A stretch of 36,865 nucleotides of DNA from Corynebacterium phoceense (GTDB taxonomy: Bacteria > Actinomycetota > Actinomycetes > Mycobacteriales > Mycobacteriaceae). The translations under genes were made by a program, and so were the position numbers. A model generated the notes under the pieces. The model was not told the DNA's origin, ran no database searches, and was given only the letters and a program-made list of their open reading frames with translations. The stretch covers positions 1,274,170-1,311,034 of the forward strand of contig NZ_LT596208.1 in assembly GCF_900092335.1 (NCBI RefSeq), written 5' to 3'. Each line of letters begins with the position of its first letter. Within the stretch, counting starts at the first letter, position 1. Below are positions 1-8,301 of this stretch, piece by piece.

Positions 1-1
1 G

Positions 2-253
2 GCAGACGCCAAGGCCGAGGCCCCGGCGCAGGCCGCGGCCTACACTGCGACGGACCTGCCGCTGCCCACAGACACGGCGAGCTCCGCAGACTACGTCACG
101 CAGTTAAACGCACGCACGCAGGAACGCTGGACGCAGGCGGCGACAATCGCGGGCCGGGACGAAGCCACAGCTGCCGCGACCACCGAGGCGACGGATGCGA
201 CCGCGTGGCTGCGCTGGCTCGTGGGGACCGCCGCCTGGGCGCGCACCGTCTAG
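2..253 (+). CDS. C-terminal end of an Ala-rich helical protein, possibly DUF4439 (ferritin-like); 5' part outside window
   Basis: An open frame enters from the left edge and ends at TAG 251-253, giving 83 visible residues. The segment is rich in Ala, Thr and Asp and ends WLRWLVGTAAWARTV, consistent with the last helices of a helical bundle. Actinobacterial genomes commonly carry a DUF4439 ferritin-like gene next to proS and rimP, and proS lies nearby here, so DUF4439 is my best guess. No metal-binding motif is visible in the fragment. The next gene starts 18 nt downstream on the same strand. The assignment rests mostly on gene neighbourhood and is weak. Confidence 0.45.
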   Translation, partial: ADAKAEAPAQAAAYTATDLPLPTDTASSADYVTQLNARTQERWTQAATIAGRDEATAAATTEATDATAWLRWLVGTAAWARTV

Positions 254-271
254 CGGGTAAGGTGGGCGGCT

Positions 272-2248
272 ATGACCGCTTCACGCATGAAGTCCGCCCG
301 CTGGCTCGCTCTCCTCTTACTCATCCTCGGTATCGGGGCGATGTCGCTGGGAGGTGTGGAGCAGCCCAACGCGGGTACTCATTCCCTGCCGAGCGACGCG
401 GAGTCCACCCGCGTCGCCAACATCCAGGCCGAGGTTCAGGAGGCCTCGGGCGCCGGCGAATCTCAGGCGGCCATCGTCTTCTTCAGCAGTGACGTGCGCA
501 CACACATGGACGAGTTGCAGAAACTCGCCGGTGACTTGGGCCCCGTCATTCCGAATGAGGCCGGCGACGGTGCCATCGTGCCCTACAACGTGGAGTCCAC
601 GAGCTCCTCGCAGAACGCCACCGAGGTCGAAGACCTACGCGCGCGCCTCACCGACGGCGCACCGGAGGGCGTGACCGTCCAGGTCACCGGCCCGGCCGCG
701 ATCCGCGCTGACCTCGCCAGCGTCTTCGAAGGCGCCAACTTCCTGCTCCTTGGCGTCACCGCGGCCATCGTCGCGCTCTTGCTCATCGCGACGTATCGCT
801 CCCCCATCCTGTGGATCCTGCCGCTGCTCGTCATCGGCATCGCTGACCGAGTCGCCGCAACCGTTTTCACCTACGTCCTCGACGCCACCGGCCTGTCCTG
901 GAACGAGTCGACCTCCGGCATCCTCTCCGTCCTCGTCTTCGGCGCGGGCACGAACTACGCGTTGCTGCTCATCTCGCGCTACCGCGATGAGCTCACGCGC
1001 CACGAGGACCGCTTCGCCGCCATGGCCGCCGCCTGGCTGCCCACGCTCAAGGCTGTCACCGCCTCGGCGACGACCGTGATCCTCGGCGTGCTCTGTCTGC
1101 TGCTCTCCTCCGTCCCCAACACCCGTGGCCTGGGCCTCGCGTCCGCCACGGGCATCATCATCGCGTGGCTCTTCGCCCTGTTCGTCCTGCCCGGCGTGCT
1201 CGTGACCTTCGGTCGCTGGATCTTCTGGCCCCGCCGCCCCGAAGTCGGCACCGAGCCGAACCACAAGCTCTGGGACCGCGTGGGCGGCCTTGTGGGCGCA
1301 CGCCCCAAGCTCGTCACGGCCGTCTCCCTTCTCCTGCTCGCCGTGTGCGCTTCCGGCTACGCCCACATTTCCACGGGGCTGACCCAATCCGACCAGTTCC
1401 TCGACACCCCGGAATCCATCTCCGCTGGCACCGAGCTCGAAGAGAAATTCCCCGAGCAATCCGCCACTCCGACCATTATCGCCACCCGCGACGCGGACGC
1501 GGTGAAGGAGGCCCTCCCCGACGCTCAAGAGACCGGCGCCGGCAACGGCTGGACGCTCTTCCAGTCTTCCGCCCATTTCTCTGAACTACGCGGGCAGCTG
1601 CCGGGCGAGACCTACGTGGGCGGCTCCGACGCTCAGCTCGCGGACGAAGAATCCGCCGCAGCCGACGATCGCCGCACCATCTTCCCGCTCGTCCTCGCTC
1701 TTGTATGTGGCGCGCTCATCCTCATGCTGCGCTCCCTGCTCGCGCCGCTCATCATGGTCGCCTCCGTCTTACTCACCAATGTCGCCGCCCTGGGCCTGGG
1801 CTGGTGGGTAAGCTACTACATCTTCGGCTTCGACCGCTTCGCCTCCACGACGCCGCTTTTCGCGTTCGTCTTCCTCGTCGCCCTCGGCATCGACTACACG
1901 ATCTTCCTCATCACCCGTGCCCGCGAGGACGCCCGCAGTGTTGGCACCCGCCGCGGCGTGCTCACCGCGCTCTCGGCCACCGGCGGCGTCATCACCTCAG
2001 CCGGCATCCTGCTGGCCGCCGTCTTCGCCGCACTCGGCGTCCTCCCCCTCGTCGTCCTCGCGCAGCTGGGCATCACGGTCTTCATCGGTGTCCTCCTCGA
2101 CACTCTTATCGTGCGTACCGTCCTCGTGCCCGCCCTCGTCCAGCTCCTCGGCGAGAAATTCTGGTGGCCCGCCCACCCGGCCGGAAAATCCGACTCGGAA
2201 ACGGTTTCCCTTAAATCTGCCGAATCCCCCGCTGCACAGCGCTCCTGA
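272..2248 (+). CDS. MMPL/RND-family membrane transporter
   Basis: This 658-residue protein has the MMPL layout of two halves. A first membrane helix (about residues 10-28) is followed by an extracytoplasmic domain and five more helices (about 152-335). The second half has a helix near 345-365, a second extracytoplasmic domain and a last helix bundle (about 470-635). The helix-4 motif of the first half reads GAGTNYALLLISRYRDE (N228-Y229), and that of the second half LGIDYTIFLITRARE (D541-Y542). In MmpL proteins the paired Asp-Tyr residues belong to the proton relay, so only the second half keeps the Asp. Family members export lipids or drugs using the proton gradient; the substrate cannot be read from sequence. 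It is shorter than MmpL3-type mycolate exporters (about 900 residues), so it is more likely a YdfJ-like member. ATG 272 is preceded by a purine-rich GGTGGGCGG. A hairpin follows the stop. Confidence 0.88.
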   Translation: MTASRMKSARWLALLLLILGIGAMSLGGVEQPNAGTHSLPSDAESTRVANIQAEVQEASGAGESQAAIVFFSSDVRTHMDELQKLAGDLGPVIPNEAGDGAIVPYNVESTSSSQNATEVEDLRARLTDGAPEGVTVQVTGPAAIRADLASVFEGANFLLLGVTAAIVALLLIATYRSPILWILPLLVIGIADRVAATVFTYVLDATGLSWNESTSGILSVLVFGAGTNYALLLISRYRDELTRHEDRFAAMAAAWLPTLKAVTASATTVILGVLCLLLSSVPNTRGLGLASATGIIIAWLFALFVLPGVLVTFGRWIFWPRRPEVGTEPNHKLWDRVGGLVGARPKLVTAVSLLLLAVCASGYAHISTGLTQSDQFLDTPESISAGTELEEKFPEQSATPTIIATRDADAVKEALPDAQETGAGNGWTLFQSSAHFSELRGQLPGETYVGGSDAQLADEESAAADDRRTIFPLVLALVCGALILMLRSLLAPLIMVASVLLTNVAALGLGWWVSYYIFGFDRFASTTPLFAFVFLVALGIDYTIFLITRAREDARSVGTRRGVLTALSATGGVITSAGILLAAVFAALGVLPLVVLAQLGITVFIGVLLDTLIVRTVLVPALVQLLGEKFWWPAHPAGKSDSETVSLKSAESPAAQRS

Positions 2249-2254
2249 TAGAAG

Positions 2255-2282
2255 CCTGTCCTCCGCTCAGCGGAAGGACAGG
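2255..2282 (+). terminator. Hairpin after the MMPL gene
   Basis: CCTGTCC-TCCGCT pairs with AGCGG-AAGGACAGG, one base bulged, starting 6 nt after the transporter stop codon. No clear T-run follows, so termination efficiency is uncertain. Confidence 0.5.
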
Positions 2283-2285
2283 TAA

Positions 2286-2741
<456 letters not shown>

Positions 2742-2744
2742 CCG

Positions 2745-3119
2745 CTAGCGCGTGAGCCGATAGGCCGCACGCATCATGAGCAGCTGCGCCGGAAGGCGCA
2801 GCGCGTGATAGGCCTTCTTCCCCCACCCCGCGCCGGTCTTCAAATCGCGCGCGGCGTGATAGAAGTTCGCCGGCCACACGGCCGCGAGCAACCCGAGCGC
2901 TGACCACCCGCCCACAGGGCGGGTTTTCTTATTGATTACTGCGGCACCCGTCCCCAACTCCCACACGCCCGAGACGTAGTTGTACAACCGCGCCGTGCCC
3001 GGCAACTGCGGCGGCACGATGGACTCAAACTCCTCCTTCTTTACGAAGTGGAGGGTGCCCATGGTGAGCATGACCGAACCGAACGCCAACGCGCGGGCTT
3101 CATTCCAATCGATGTTCAT
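2745..3119 (-). CDS. DoxX-like small membrane protein
   Basis: A 124-residue protein with three to four predicted membrane helices. The stretch MGTLHFVKKEEFESIVPPQL, followed by YNYVSGVWELGTG, is characteristic of DoxX/DUF-type small membrane proteins widespread in actinobacteria. In mycobacteria a DoxX protein partners SodA and a sulfurtransferase in redox defence; no such partner is adjacent here, so the role is unknown. A TAGGCT hexamer at 3126-3131 ends 6 nt before the ATG, suggesting a leaderless transcript. The upstream region carries nested inverted repeats (3160-3226). Confidence 0.7.
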   Translation of the reverse strand: MNIDWNEARALAFGSVMLTMGTLHFVKKEEFESIVPPQLPGTARLYNYVSGVWELGTGAAVINKKTRPVGGWSALGLLAAVWPANFYHAARDLKTGAGWGKKAYHALRLPAQLLMMRAAYRLTR

Positions 3120-3125
3120 ACCTCG

Positions 3126-3131
3126 AGCCTA
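3126..3131 (-). promoter_or_regulatory. -10 element (TAGGCT) of the DoxX-like gene
   Basis: TAGGCT on the minus strand lies 6 nt before the ATG, the spacing expected for transcription starting at or next to the start codon. Confidence 0.45.
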
Positions 3132-3159
3132 GCCCCACCAACCGTGGTGACGCACGCAC

Positions 3160-3226
3160 AAGGAAACCACCAAAGGTAAACCACACATCTCCCAGACCCG
3201 CTCGGTTTACTTCCTCTGGTTTCCTT
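3160..3226. repeat. Nested inverted repeats upstream of the DoxX-like gene
   Basis: The outer arms AAGGAAACCA (3160-3169) and TGGTTTCCTT (3217-3226) match perfectly. The inner arms GGTAAACC (3175-3182) and GGTTTAC (3204-3210) match over seven bases. They lie in the 222-bp gap between the DoxX-like gene and proS. A further 6-bp pair (AAGGGA 3254-3259, TCCCTT 3271-3276) follows. The first pair could be an operator upstream of the DoxX-like promoter. Confidence 0.5.
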
Positions 3227-3298
3227 TTACATAGTCGTTACACAGTCGAACAAAAGGGAGCCTCACAAGATCCCTTCTGTCCCTCCACAATCACGAAC

Positions 3299-3324
3299 GC
3301 CCCACCGACACACGTCGATGGGGC
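3299..3324 (-). terminator. proS terminator hairpin
   Basis: On the minus strand GCCCCATCGAC pairs with GTCGGTGGGGC around a 4-nt loop, 17 nt after the proS stop codon. The following GTTCGTGATT is only moderately T-rich. Confidence 0.55.
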
Positions 3325-3341
3325 GCCTCGCGCAACGAAAA

Positions 3342-5111
3342 CTAACCGCGCACGAGCGAGGTGAGCTTCTCCACAATCTCCGCAGCCGGGACCTCGAGGG
3401 TCTCGCCTCCGCGGATACGCAGCTCAATAATGCCATCCTTGAAGGAGCGGCCCAGGATCGCGATGAACGGCATGCCCAGCAGCTCGGCGTCCTTGAATTT
3501 CACACCCGGGGAGACCTTCGGGCGGTCGTCGAAGAGGACCTCGATACCGGAAGCATCCAGGTCAGCCACGAGCTTGTCGCCCGCCTCGAGAGCCGCCTGA
3601 TCCTTGTTCGCAACGACCACGTGCACCTGGTACGGCGCGACGTCAATGGGCCAGTTGAGGCCCTTCTCGTCCGAGCGCTGCTCGGCGAGAACAGCCATCA
3701 TGCGGGAGACGCCGATGCCGTAGGAACCCATGGTCGGGACGGCGCGCTTGCCGTTCTCGTCGAGGATCTGGACGTCAAAGGCCTTCGTGTACTTGCGGCC
3801 CAGCTGGAAGATGTGGCCCAGCTCGATGCCGCGCTCCAGCGTCAGCGTGCCCTGCCCCTCCGGAGCCGGGTCGCCTTCCTTGATCTCCGCTGCCTCGATG
3901 AACTCGTCGACAGTGAAGTCACGGCCAGCCACGCACCCCACCACGTGGCGGTTCTTCGCATCCGCGCCCGTGATCCAGGAGGAGCCGTTGACCACGCGCG
4001 GGTCAGCGTAAACCTTGACGCCATTGGCATTAAGGGCACGCGGCCCCACGTAGCCCTTGACCAGGAACGGGTATTTCTTAAAGTCGGCATCCGACGCCAG
4101 CTCAAACTCGACCGGCTCCAGCGACGCCTCGAGACGCTTCTCGTCCAGCGCGCGATCGCCCGGGATGAGAACCGCAGCGAGCTCCCATTCCTTCTCTTCT
4201 TCCGATGCCGCCGGCGCGGCAGTCTTGATGACCATGCACTTGAGCGTGTCTGCGCCCGTCACGGCGCGACCATCGATCTCGATGCCCTCGCCATTCGCCC
4301 AGTCCACGAGGGTGTCGATGGTCTCTGCATCCGGGGTCGTGTACTCGGTCGCCTCCGGCTGGCCCTCGATGGGGGTCTCCGTCGGAACCGGGGTGACAAC
4401 GGCCTCGACGTTCGCCGCGTAGTCGCCATCAGTCGCGCGCACGAAGGTATCCTCGCCCGCAGGCGACACGGCCAGGAACTCCTCCGACGCAGAGCCGCCC
4501 ATGGCACCCGAGGTGGCCTTGCAGATGGCGTAATCGATCTTCAAGCGGTTAAAGATGTTTTGGTACGCCTTTCGGTGACGCATGTAGGACTCGTCCAAGC
4601 CCTCATCCGTCATGTCGAAAGAATAGGAATCCTTCATCACGAACTCGCGGCCACGCAGAATGCCCGCACGCGGACGCTCCTCGTCGCGGTACTTGGTCTG
4701 AATCTGGTACAGGGTGACCGGGAAGTCCTTGTACGAGGAGTACATGTCCTTGACGGCAGAGGCGAACATTTCCTCGTGCGTCGGGCCCAGCAACATGTCT
4801 GCGCCCTTGCGGTCCTGGAGACGGAAGAGGTTATCCCCGTACTCGGTCCAGCGGTCCGTGAGCTCGTAGGGCTCGCGCGGCAGCAGCGCCGGGAAGAGCA
4901 TTTCCTGGCCGCCGATGGCATTCATCTCCTGGCGGACAACATCCTCAATCTTGCGCAGCGTGCGCAGACCCAGCGGCAGCCAGGTGTACACACCAGGCGC
5001 GGCACGGCGCACGTACCCCGCGCGGACCAAGAGCTTGTGGCTGGTGACTTCGGCGTCGGCCGGATCCTCGCGCAGAGTGCGCAGGAAGAGCGTAGAAAGG
5101 CGTGTAATCAT
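3342..5111 (-). CDS. proS: Prolyl-tRNA synthetase, bacterial type with editing domain
   Basis: Class II aminoacyl-tRNA synthetase that charges tRNA-Pro in the cytoplasm; 589 residues, normal for the bacterial type. Class II motif 2 is [12 protein letters not shown] followed by [13 protein letters not shown]. The cis-editing (INS) domain lies between motifs 2 and 3, with the typical TLKCMVIKT and GSSWITGAD segments. Motif 3 is the [18 protein letters not shown] region. The anticodon-binding domain is at the C-terminus ([17 protein letters not shown] onward, [19 protein letters not shown]). The ATG at 5111 matches the family N-terminus [21 protein letters not shown]; a TTG nine bases further upstream is less likely. 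The promoter region is shared with the divergent yaaA. Confidence 0.97.
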   Translation of the reverse strand: MITRLSTLFLRTLREDPADAEVTSHKLLVRAGYVRRAAPGVYTWLPLGLRTLRKIEDVVRQEMNAIGGQEMLFPALLPREPYELTDRWTEYGDNLFRLQDRKGADMLLGPTHEEMFASAVKDMYSSYKDFPVTLYQIQTKYRDEERPRAGILRGREFVMKDSYSFDMTDEGLDESYMRHRKAYQNIFNRLKIDYAICKATSGAMGGSASEEFLAVSPAGEDTFVRATDGDYAANVEAVVTPVPTETPIEGQPEATEYTTPDAETIDTLVDWANGEGIEIDGRAVTGADTLKCMVIKTAAPAASEEEKEWELAAVLIPGDRALDEKRLEASLEPVEFELASDADFKKYPFLVKGYVGPRALNANGVKVYADPRVVNGSSWITGADAKNRHVVGCVAGRDFTVDEFIEAAEIKEGDPAPEGQGTLTLERGIELGHIFQLGRKYTKAFDVQILDENGKRAVPTMGSYGIGVSRMMAVLAEQRSDEKGLNWPIDVAPYQVHVVVANKDQAALEAGDKLVADLDASGIEVLFDDRPKVSPGVKFKDAELLGMPFIAILGRSFKDGIIELRIRGGETLEVPAAEIVEKLTSLVRG

Positions 5112-5143
5112 GGTTCCCAACTTTACCCCGCTGGGCCGGGCGC

Positions 5144-5150
5144 TACGCTA
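5144..5150. promoter_or_regulatory. Overlapping divergent -10 elements of proS and yaaA
   Basis: TACGCT (5144-5149, plus) ends 6 nt before the yaaA ATG. The same bases on the minus strand read TAGCGT (5150-5145), a possible -10 for proS with a leader of roughly 25-30 nt. One near-symmetric 7-bp element may therefore serve both directions. Confidence 0.5.
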
Positions 5151-5155
5151 GTGGC

Positions 5156-5875
5156 ATGCTCATCGTCCTCCCACCTTCTGAAACCAAGGCGCCCGGAGGC
5201 ACCGGCGCCCCGCTTGACCTGGACTCTTTGTCCTTCCCGGAACTTAACCCGGCGCGCCGCGAAATCGCGGAAGTCTTAAGCTCCCTGGACCCCGACGAGG
5301 CGCTCAGCATCCTCAAGATTTCGCAGAAGCTGCGTGGGGAGGCCGTCGCCAACACGGAGCTCTCTACCTCCCCCACCATGCCCGCCCTTGAGCGCTACAC
5401 CGGCGTCCTCTACGACGCTTTGGACGCTCCCTCGCTTTCCGATGCCGCCCGCTCCCGCCTCGCCGTCGGCTCCGCCCTCTTCGGACTCGTCCGCGCAGGC
5501 GATCTCATTCCCCACTACCGACTGTCCGGCGGCACGAAACTCGAGGGCCGCACCATGAAATCGCGCTGGGGCTCGCTCATCACAGACGCGCTCACAAAGG
5601 TCCAGGATGAAGAACTCGTGGTCGACCTGCGCTCCGGCACGTACCAGCAGCTCGGCCGGCTCCAAGGCGCTGTGACCGCCCGCGTCGAGTCCGTGCAGGA
5701 GGACGGCTCCCGCAAGGTAGTCTCCCACTTCAATAAGCACTACAAGGGCCAGCTTGCCCGCGTGCTCGCGACCGCACCCTCGGAGGCCTACTCCATCGAC
5801 GACGTCGCCGCCCTTGCCCAGGCCGCAGGACTCACCACCGAAACCCGTCGAAACGAGCTCGTCCTCGTCATCTAA
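5156..5875 (+). CDS. yaaA: YaaA/DUF328 (UPF0246) family protein
   Basis: The 239-residue protein begins with the family hallmark MLIVLPPSETKAPGG. It carries the conserved core SALFGLVRAGDLIPHYRLSG and, near the C-terminus, HFNKHYKGQLARVLA. E. coli YaaA binds DNA and limits oxidative DNA damage by lowering free iron during peroxide stress; that role is carried over by homology only. The start is set by the N-terminal match and by the -10 six bases upstream, implying a leaderless mRNA. It diverges from proS. Confidence 0.88.
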   Translation: MLIVLPPSETKAPGGTGAPLDLDSLSFPELNPARREIAEVLSSLDPDEALSILKISQKLRGEAVANTELSTSPTMPALERYTGVLYDALDAPSLSDAARSRLAVGSALFGLVRAGDLIPHYRLSGGTKLEGRTMKSRWGSLITDALTKVQDEELVVDLRSGTYQQLGRLQGAVTARVESVQEDGSRKVVSHFNKHYKGQLARVLATAPSEAYSIDDVAALAQAAGLTTETRRNELVLVI

Positions 5876-5924
5876 CGCACACCGCCATTTACCCCATTGC
5901 GCTGCGCTTTCACCATCCAGTGAA

Positions 5925-5930
5925 TAAAAT
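5925..5930 (+). promoter_or_regulatory. -10 element TAAAAT, likely leaderless
   Basis: TAAAAT lies 7 nt before ATG 5938, so transcription should begin at or next to the start codon. It also argues against the in-frame GTG at 5920. Confidence 0.55.
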
Positions 5931-5937
5931 TAATGGT

Positions 5938-6882
5938 ATGACACGGCGTAAGAAATCTCTGGTGTGGCTCAGTTCGATCCTCGCGGTGCTCGTAGTCATC
6001 GCGCTTCTCGCAGGGTACTTCTCCGCGCGGATCATCCTGCACTTTCTCTTCGCCCCGCAGCACGACATTGACGTCTACACTTCCCCTGCGCTGAAGGCCG
6101 CCCACACCCGCATCACTACCGAAGACGGGCTCGGTCTCGACGCCTGGGAGCTCGCACCGGACACCGACCCAAAGGGCGGCGTTGTCATCCTTTCCGGCCT
6201 CCAAGGCCCAAGTGTGACGCACCTCCACGAGTTCGGCGAGTTTCTCCAGGACCAGGGCTACACCGCGCTGCTGCTGGAGATGCGCGGCATCGCCGGCTCC
6301 GAGGGCGACCACGAGGAGGGCGGCCTCGGCGAAATCCGGGATCTCAAGGCGGGGCTCACCTACCTCCGCTCCGAGCACCCGGATCTTCCGCTGGGTGTGT
6401 GGGGCACGTCCATGGGCGGCTTCGTCACCCTCGCGAGCCTCGACTATCTCGACGCGGACACCATGCCCGCCGCCGTGGTCGCCACGAGTTCGTATACCAA
6501 TTTTCCTTCCATTTTCGCTGATACCGCGATTGCCTACGGCCTCCCCGAGAGCCAGCGCACCGCCGTGGAAGAAGGAATCACCGAAGAACTCGGCGACCGC
6601 TACGGCGAGTACACCACCGCCAGCGCCCTGCACGCCGTCCAGAACACGGACACCAAGATCATGCTCGCCTACGCCGAAGGCGACGTCCAAGTCCCCTCGC
6701 GCCACTCCAAGGAACTCATCGCCGCCGCCCGCGCCGCGGGCAAGGACCCTGAAGTCTTCGCCGTCGAAGGCAAGGAACACTTCATCGTCCCCGCCAACGA
6801 AGAAGGTCTCACCGAGTACGTCGGCGACACCTCCTACGGCCGCGCCGTCGCTGACTTCTTTGCACGCAACCTGCGCCGATAA
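5938..6882 (+). CDS. Membrane-anchored alpha/beta hydrolase
   Basis: A 314-residue protein with a positively charged N-terminus (MTRRKKS) and one membrane helix (about residues 8-30), then an extracytoplasmic alpha/beta-hydrolase domain. The nucleophile elbow is GTSMGG with S158; a likely acid is D249 in YAEGDVQVPS, and the base H281 in GKEHFIVP, in the canonical order Ser-Asp-His. The oxyanion-region strand VVILSGLQGPSVTHLHEFG fits the fold. The substrate is unknown; related proteins include esterases and peptidase S9-like hydrolases. ATG 5938 is preferred to the upstream GTG because the -10 overlaps that GTG. Confidence 0.82.
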   Translation: MTRRKKSLVWLSSILAVLVVIALLAGYFSARIILHFLFAPQHDIDVYTSPALKAAHTRITTEDGLGLDAWELAPDTDPKGGVVILSGLQGPSVTHLHEFGEFLQDQGYTALLLEMRGIAGSEGDHEEGGLGEIRDLKAGLTYLRSEHPDLPLGVWGTSMGGFVTLASLDYLDADTMPAAVVATSSYTNFPSIFADTAIAYGLPESQRTAVEEGITEELGDRYGEYTTASALHAVQNTDTKIMLAYAEGDVQVPSRHSKELIAAARAAGKDPEVFAVEGKEHFIVPANEEGLTEYVGDTSYGRAVADFFARNLRR

Positions 6883-6954
6883 CGCACCTTCCTTAAACCT
6901 AAACTCATCCCGCGCACCAACGAGGGCCGCACAGCGCAACGAAGATATGCCGAG

Positions 6955-8265
6955 CTACAGCAGCGGGTTGTACCGCAGACTGTTGCGCCGCGGCTCGCAT
7001 TCCGTTGCAATGCGAATAGACCGCGCCACGCGTCCCTCATCGCGCGCCTTATAGAGCGGATCCACAATCCGGTCCCGCAGATTCCACGGGGAAATCGTAT
7101 TGATGTAAATCTTCGTGCCGCCCTCAAAGCCCGCGAGCGTGGACACGCGCAGCTTGATCATTACGCGCCACGGCGCCGGCGTCGCGGTGGACGGCGGACG
7201 GTGGTGCCACTCCTCGTTACACGCGACCTGCGGCCCCACAGCCACGTGCGCGGCATGGATGAGGTCGCTCATCGCGTCGCGTTCCTCGCTCGACTGCAGC
7301 CACGGCTCACACGTCGCGGACTTGGAGTAGATCTCCAGCGTCGGATAGCGGTGGCCAAAACCGGCAAAGAGCACGGCGTGGTCGTTCTCAGCGATGATGA
7401 GGTTGTGCTGCATCGCGTAGTCCACGGCCCACTCGTTGTACATGTTGGGATGCGCACGCAGAATCTCGAGCTCATGCCCCGCCGCCATGCCGCGGTCATC
7501 GATGGCCACGAGCTGCTTGTGCAGGTGGTCAAAGGACGCGCCCGCCGGCGCCAACCAGTTCTGGAACGCAACGACATACGACGCATACCGATTGTGCTCA
7601 TACAGGTCGCGCATACTATCGGCCGTAAACTGCACGAACAACCGGTGTTCTTCCGGCGTAAGCGTGCCCGAAGACGCCAGCCGGTCATCCGTCGTCGCAC
7701 CCGGCACATAGTGATTGCGTCCCACGATGACGTCGTGTCCGCCGCCAAAGAAACAGTGCGACTGCGCCAGCAACGCCTCGTCGTCCGCGTCCGGCTGTCC
7801 GGAGGCCGCGCGCTTCGTCCGCACCGTGCGAAGAACATGCTCGCGCCCCGCCGGATCTGCGAGATAGGCATCCATGCGCGCCTGTGTCGCCGCGTCGAGC
7901 TGGTAGCCGTAGTTCTGCTCCCAGTAGTCGAAGGAGACAATCTCAAAAAGGTTCGGCACGCGCCGGAACAGCGGCTCCGTCGCATCGAGCGCCCCCGCCG
8001 ACACACCGCGCAGAATCTCCCCAGTAGCCAGAATGCGGGATTTCTCCGGCGGCGTCTCCAGCCGGCGCTCCGCACAAAACGCACACGTTGCCACGTGTGC
8101 CTGCGCGTCAATATCGTGTACGGCAGACGCAGGCGTCGAGAAAGGCCGGTTTCCACGGCCCGGCACGGTCCATACCTCGGTGCCGGAGAAGGGATTGAGT
8201 TGTTTGACGGTGCCGTCCGCCATGCGCAGAATGGGCTCGGGGCGGCTGTAGAGGGACTGGGTCAT
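6955..8265 (-). CDS. DUF4921 family protein, GalT/HIT-like fold
   Basis: This 436-residue protein resembles the DUF4921 family and has a layout recalling galactose-1-phosphate uridylyltransferase. A CxxC pair (C61, C64) is followed by SHCFFGGGHDVIVGRNHY (about 169-186) and FDHLHKQL with H247 and H249. In GalT a CxxC and two histidines bind zinc, and an HxH segment holds the nucleotidylated histidine; here HLH occupies that place. A nucleotidyl-transfer or hydrolase role is therefore plausible but unproven. The start ATG lies 7 nt after TAGTCT (8278-8273), again suggesting a leaderless transcript. It diverges from phzF with only 36 bp between the start codons. Confidence 0.72.
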   Translation of the reverse strand: MTQSLYSRPEPILRMADGTVKQLNPFSGTEVWTVPGRGNRPFSTPASAVHDIDAQAHVATCAFCAERRLETPPEKSRILATGEILRGVSAGALDATEPLFRRVPNLFEIVSFDYWEQNYGYQLDAATQARMDAYLADPAGREHVLRTVRTKRAASGQPDADDEALLAQSHCFFGGGHDVIVGRNHYVPGATTDDRLASSGTLTPEEHRLFVQFTADSMRDLYEHNRYASYVVAFQNWLAPAGASFDHLHKQLVAIDDRGMAAGHELEILRAHPNMYNEWAVDYAMQHNLIIAENDHAVLFAGFGHRYPTLEIYSKSATCEPWLQSSEERDAMSDLIHAAHVAVGPQVACNEEWHHRPPSTATPAPWRVMIKLRVSTLAGFEGGTKIYINTISPWNLRDRIVDPLYKARDEGRVARSIRIATECEPRRNSLRYNPLL

Positions 8266-8272
8266 ACCGTTT

Positions 8273-8293
8273 AGACTATCGCGCCTCTACACT
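8273..8293. promoter_or_regulatory. Closely spaced divergent promoters of the DUF4921 gene and phzF
   Basis: TAGTCT on the minus strand (8278-8273) ends 7 nt before the DUF4921 ATG. TACACT on the plus strand (8288-8293) ends 8 nt before the PhzF ATG. The two -10 elements are only 9 bp apart, so polymerases bound to them would interfere. Confidence 0.5.
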
Positions 8294-8301
8294 GGTGTCC
8301 C

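Noticed and set aside
3318-5279. A 653-codon open frame on the plus strand over proS
   Set aside because: It is antisense to a clear proS, its translation shows no recognisable domain, and long antisense frames are expected in high-GC genes with strong third-position bias.
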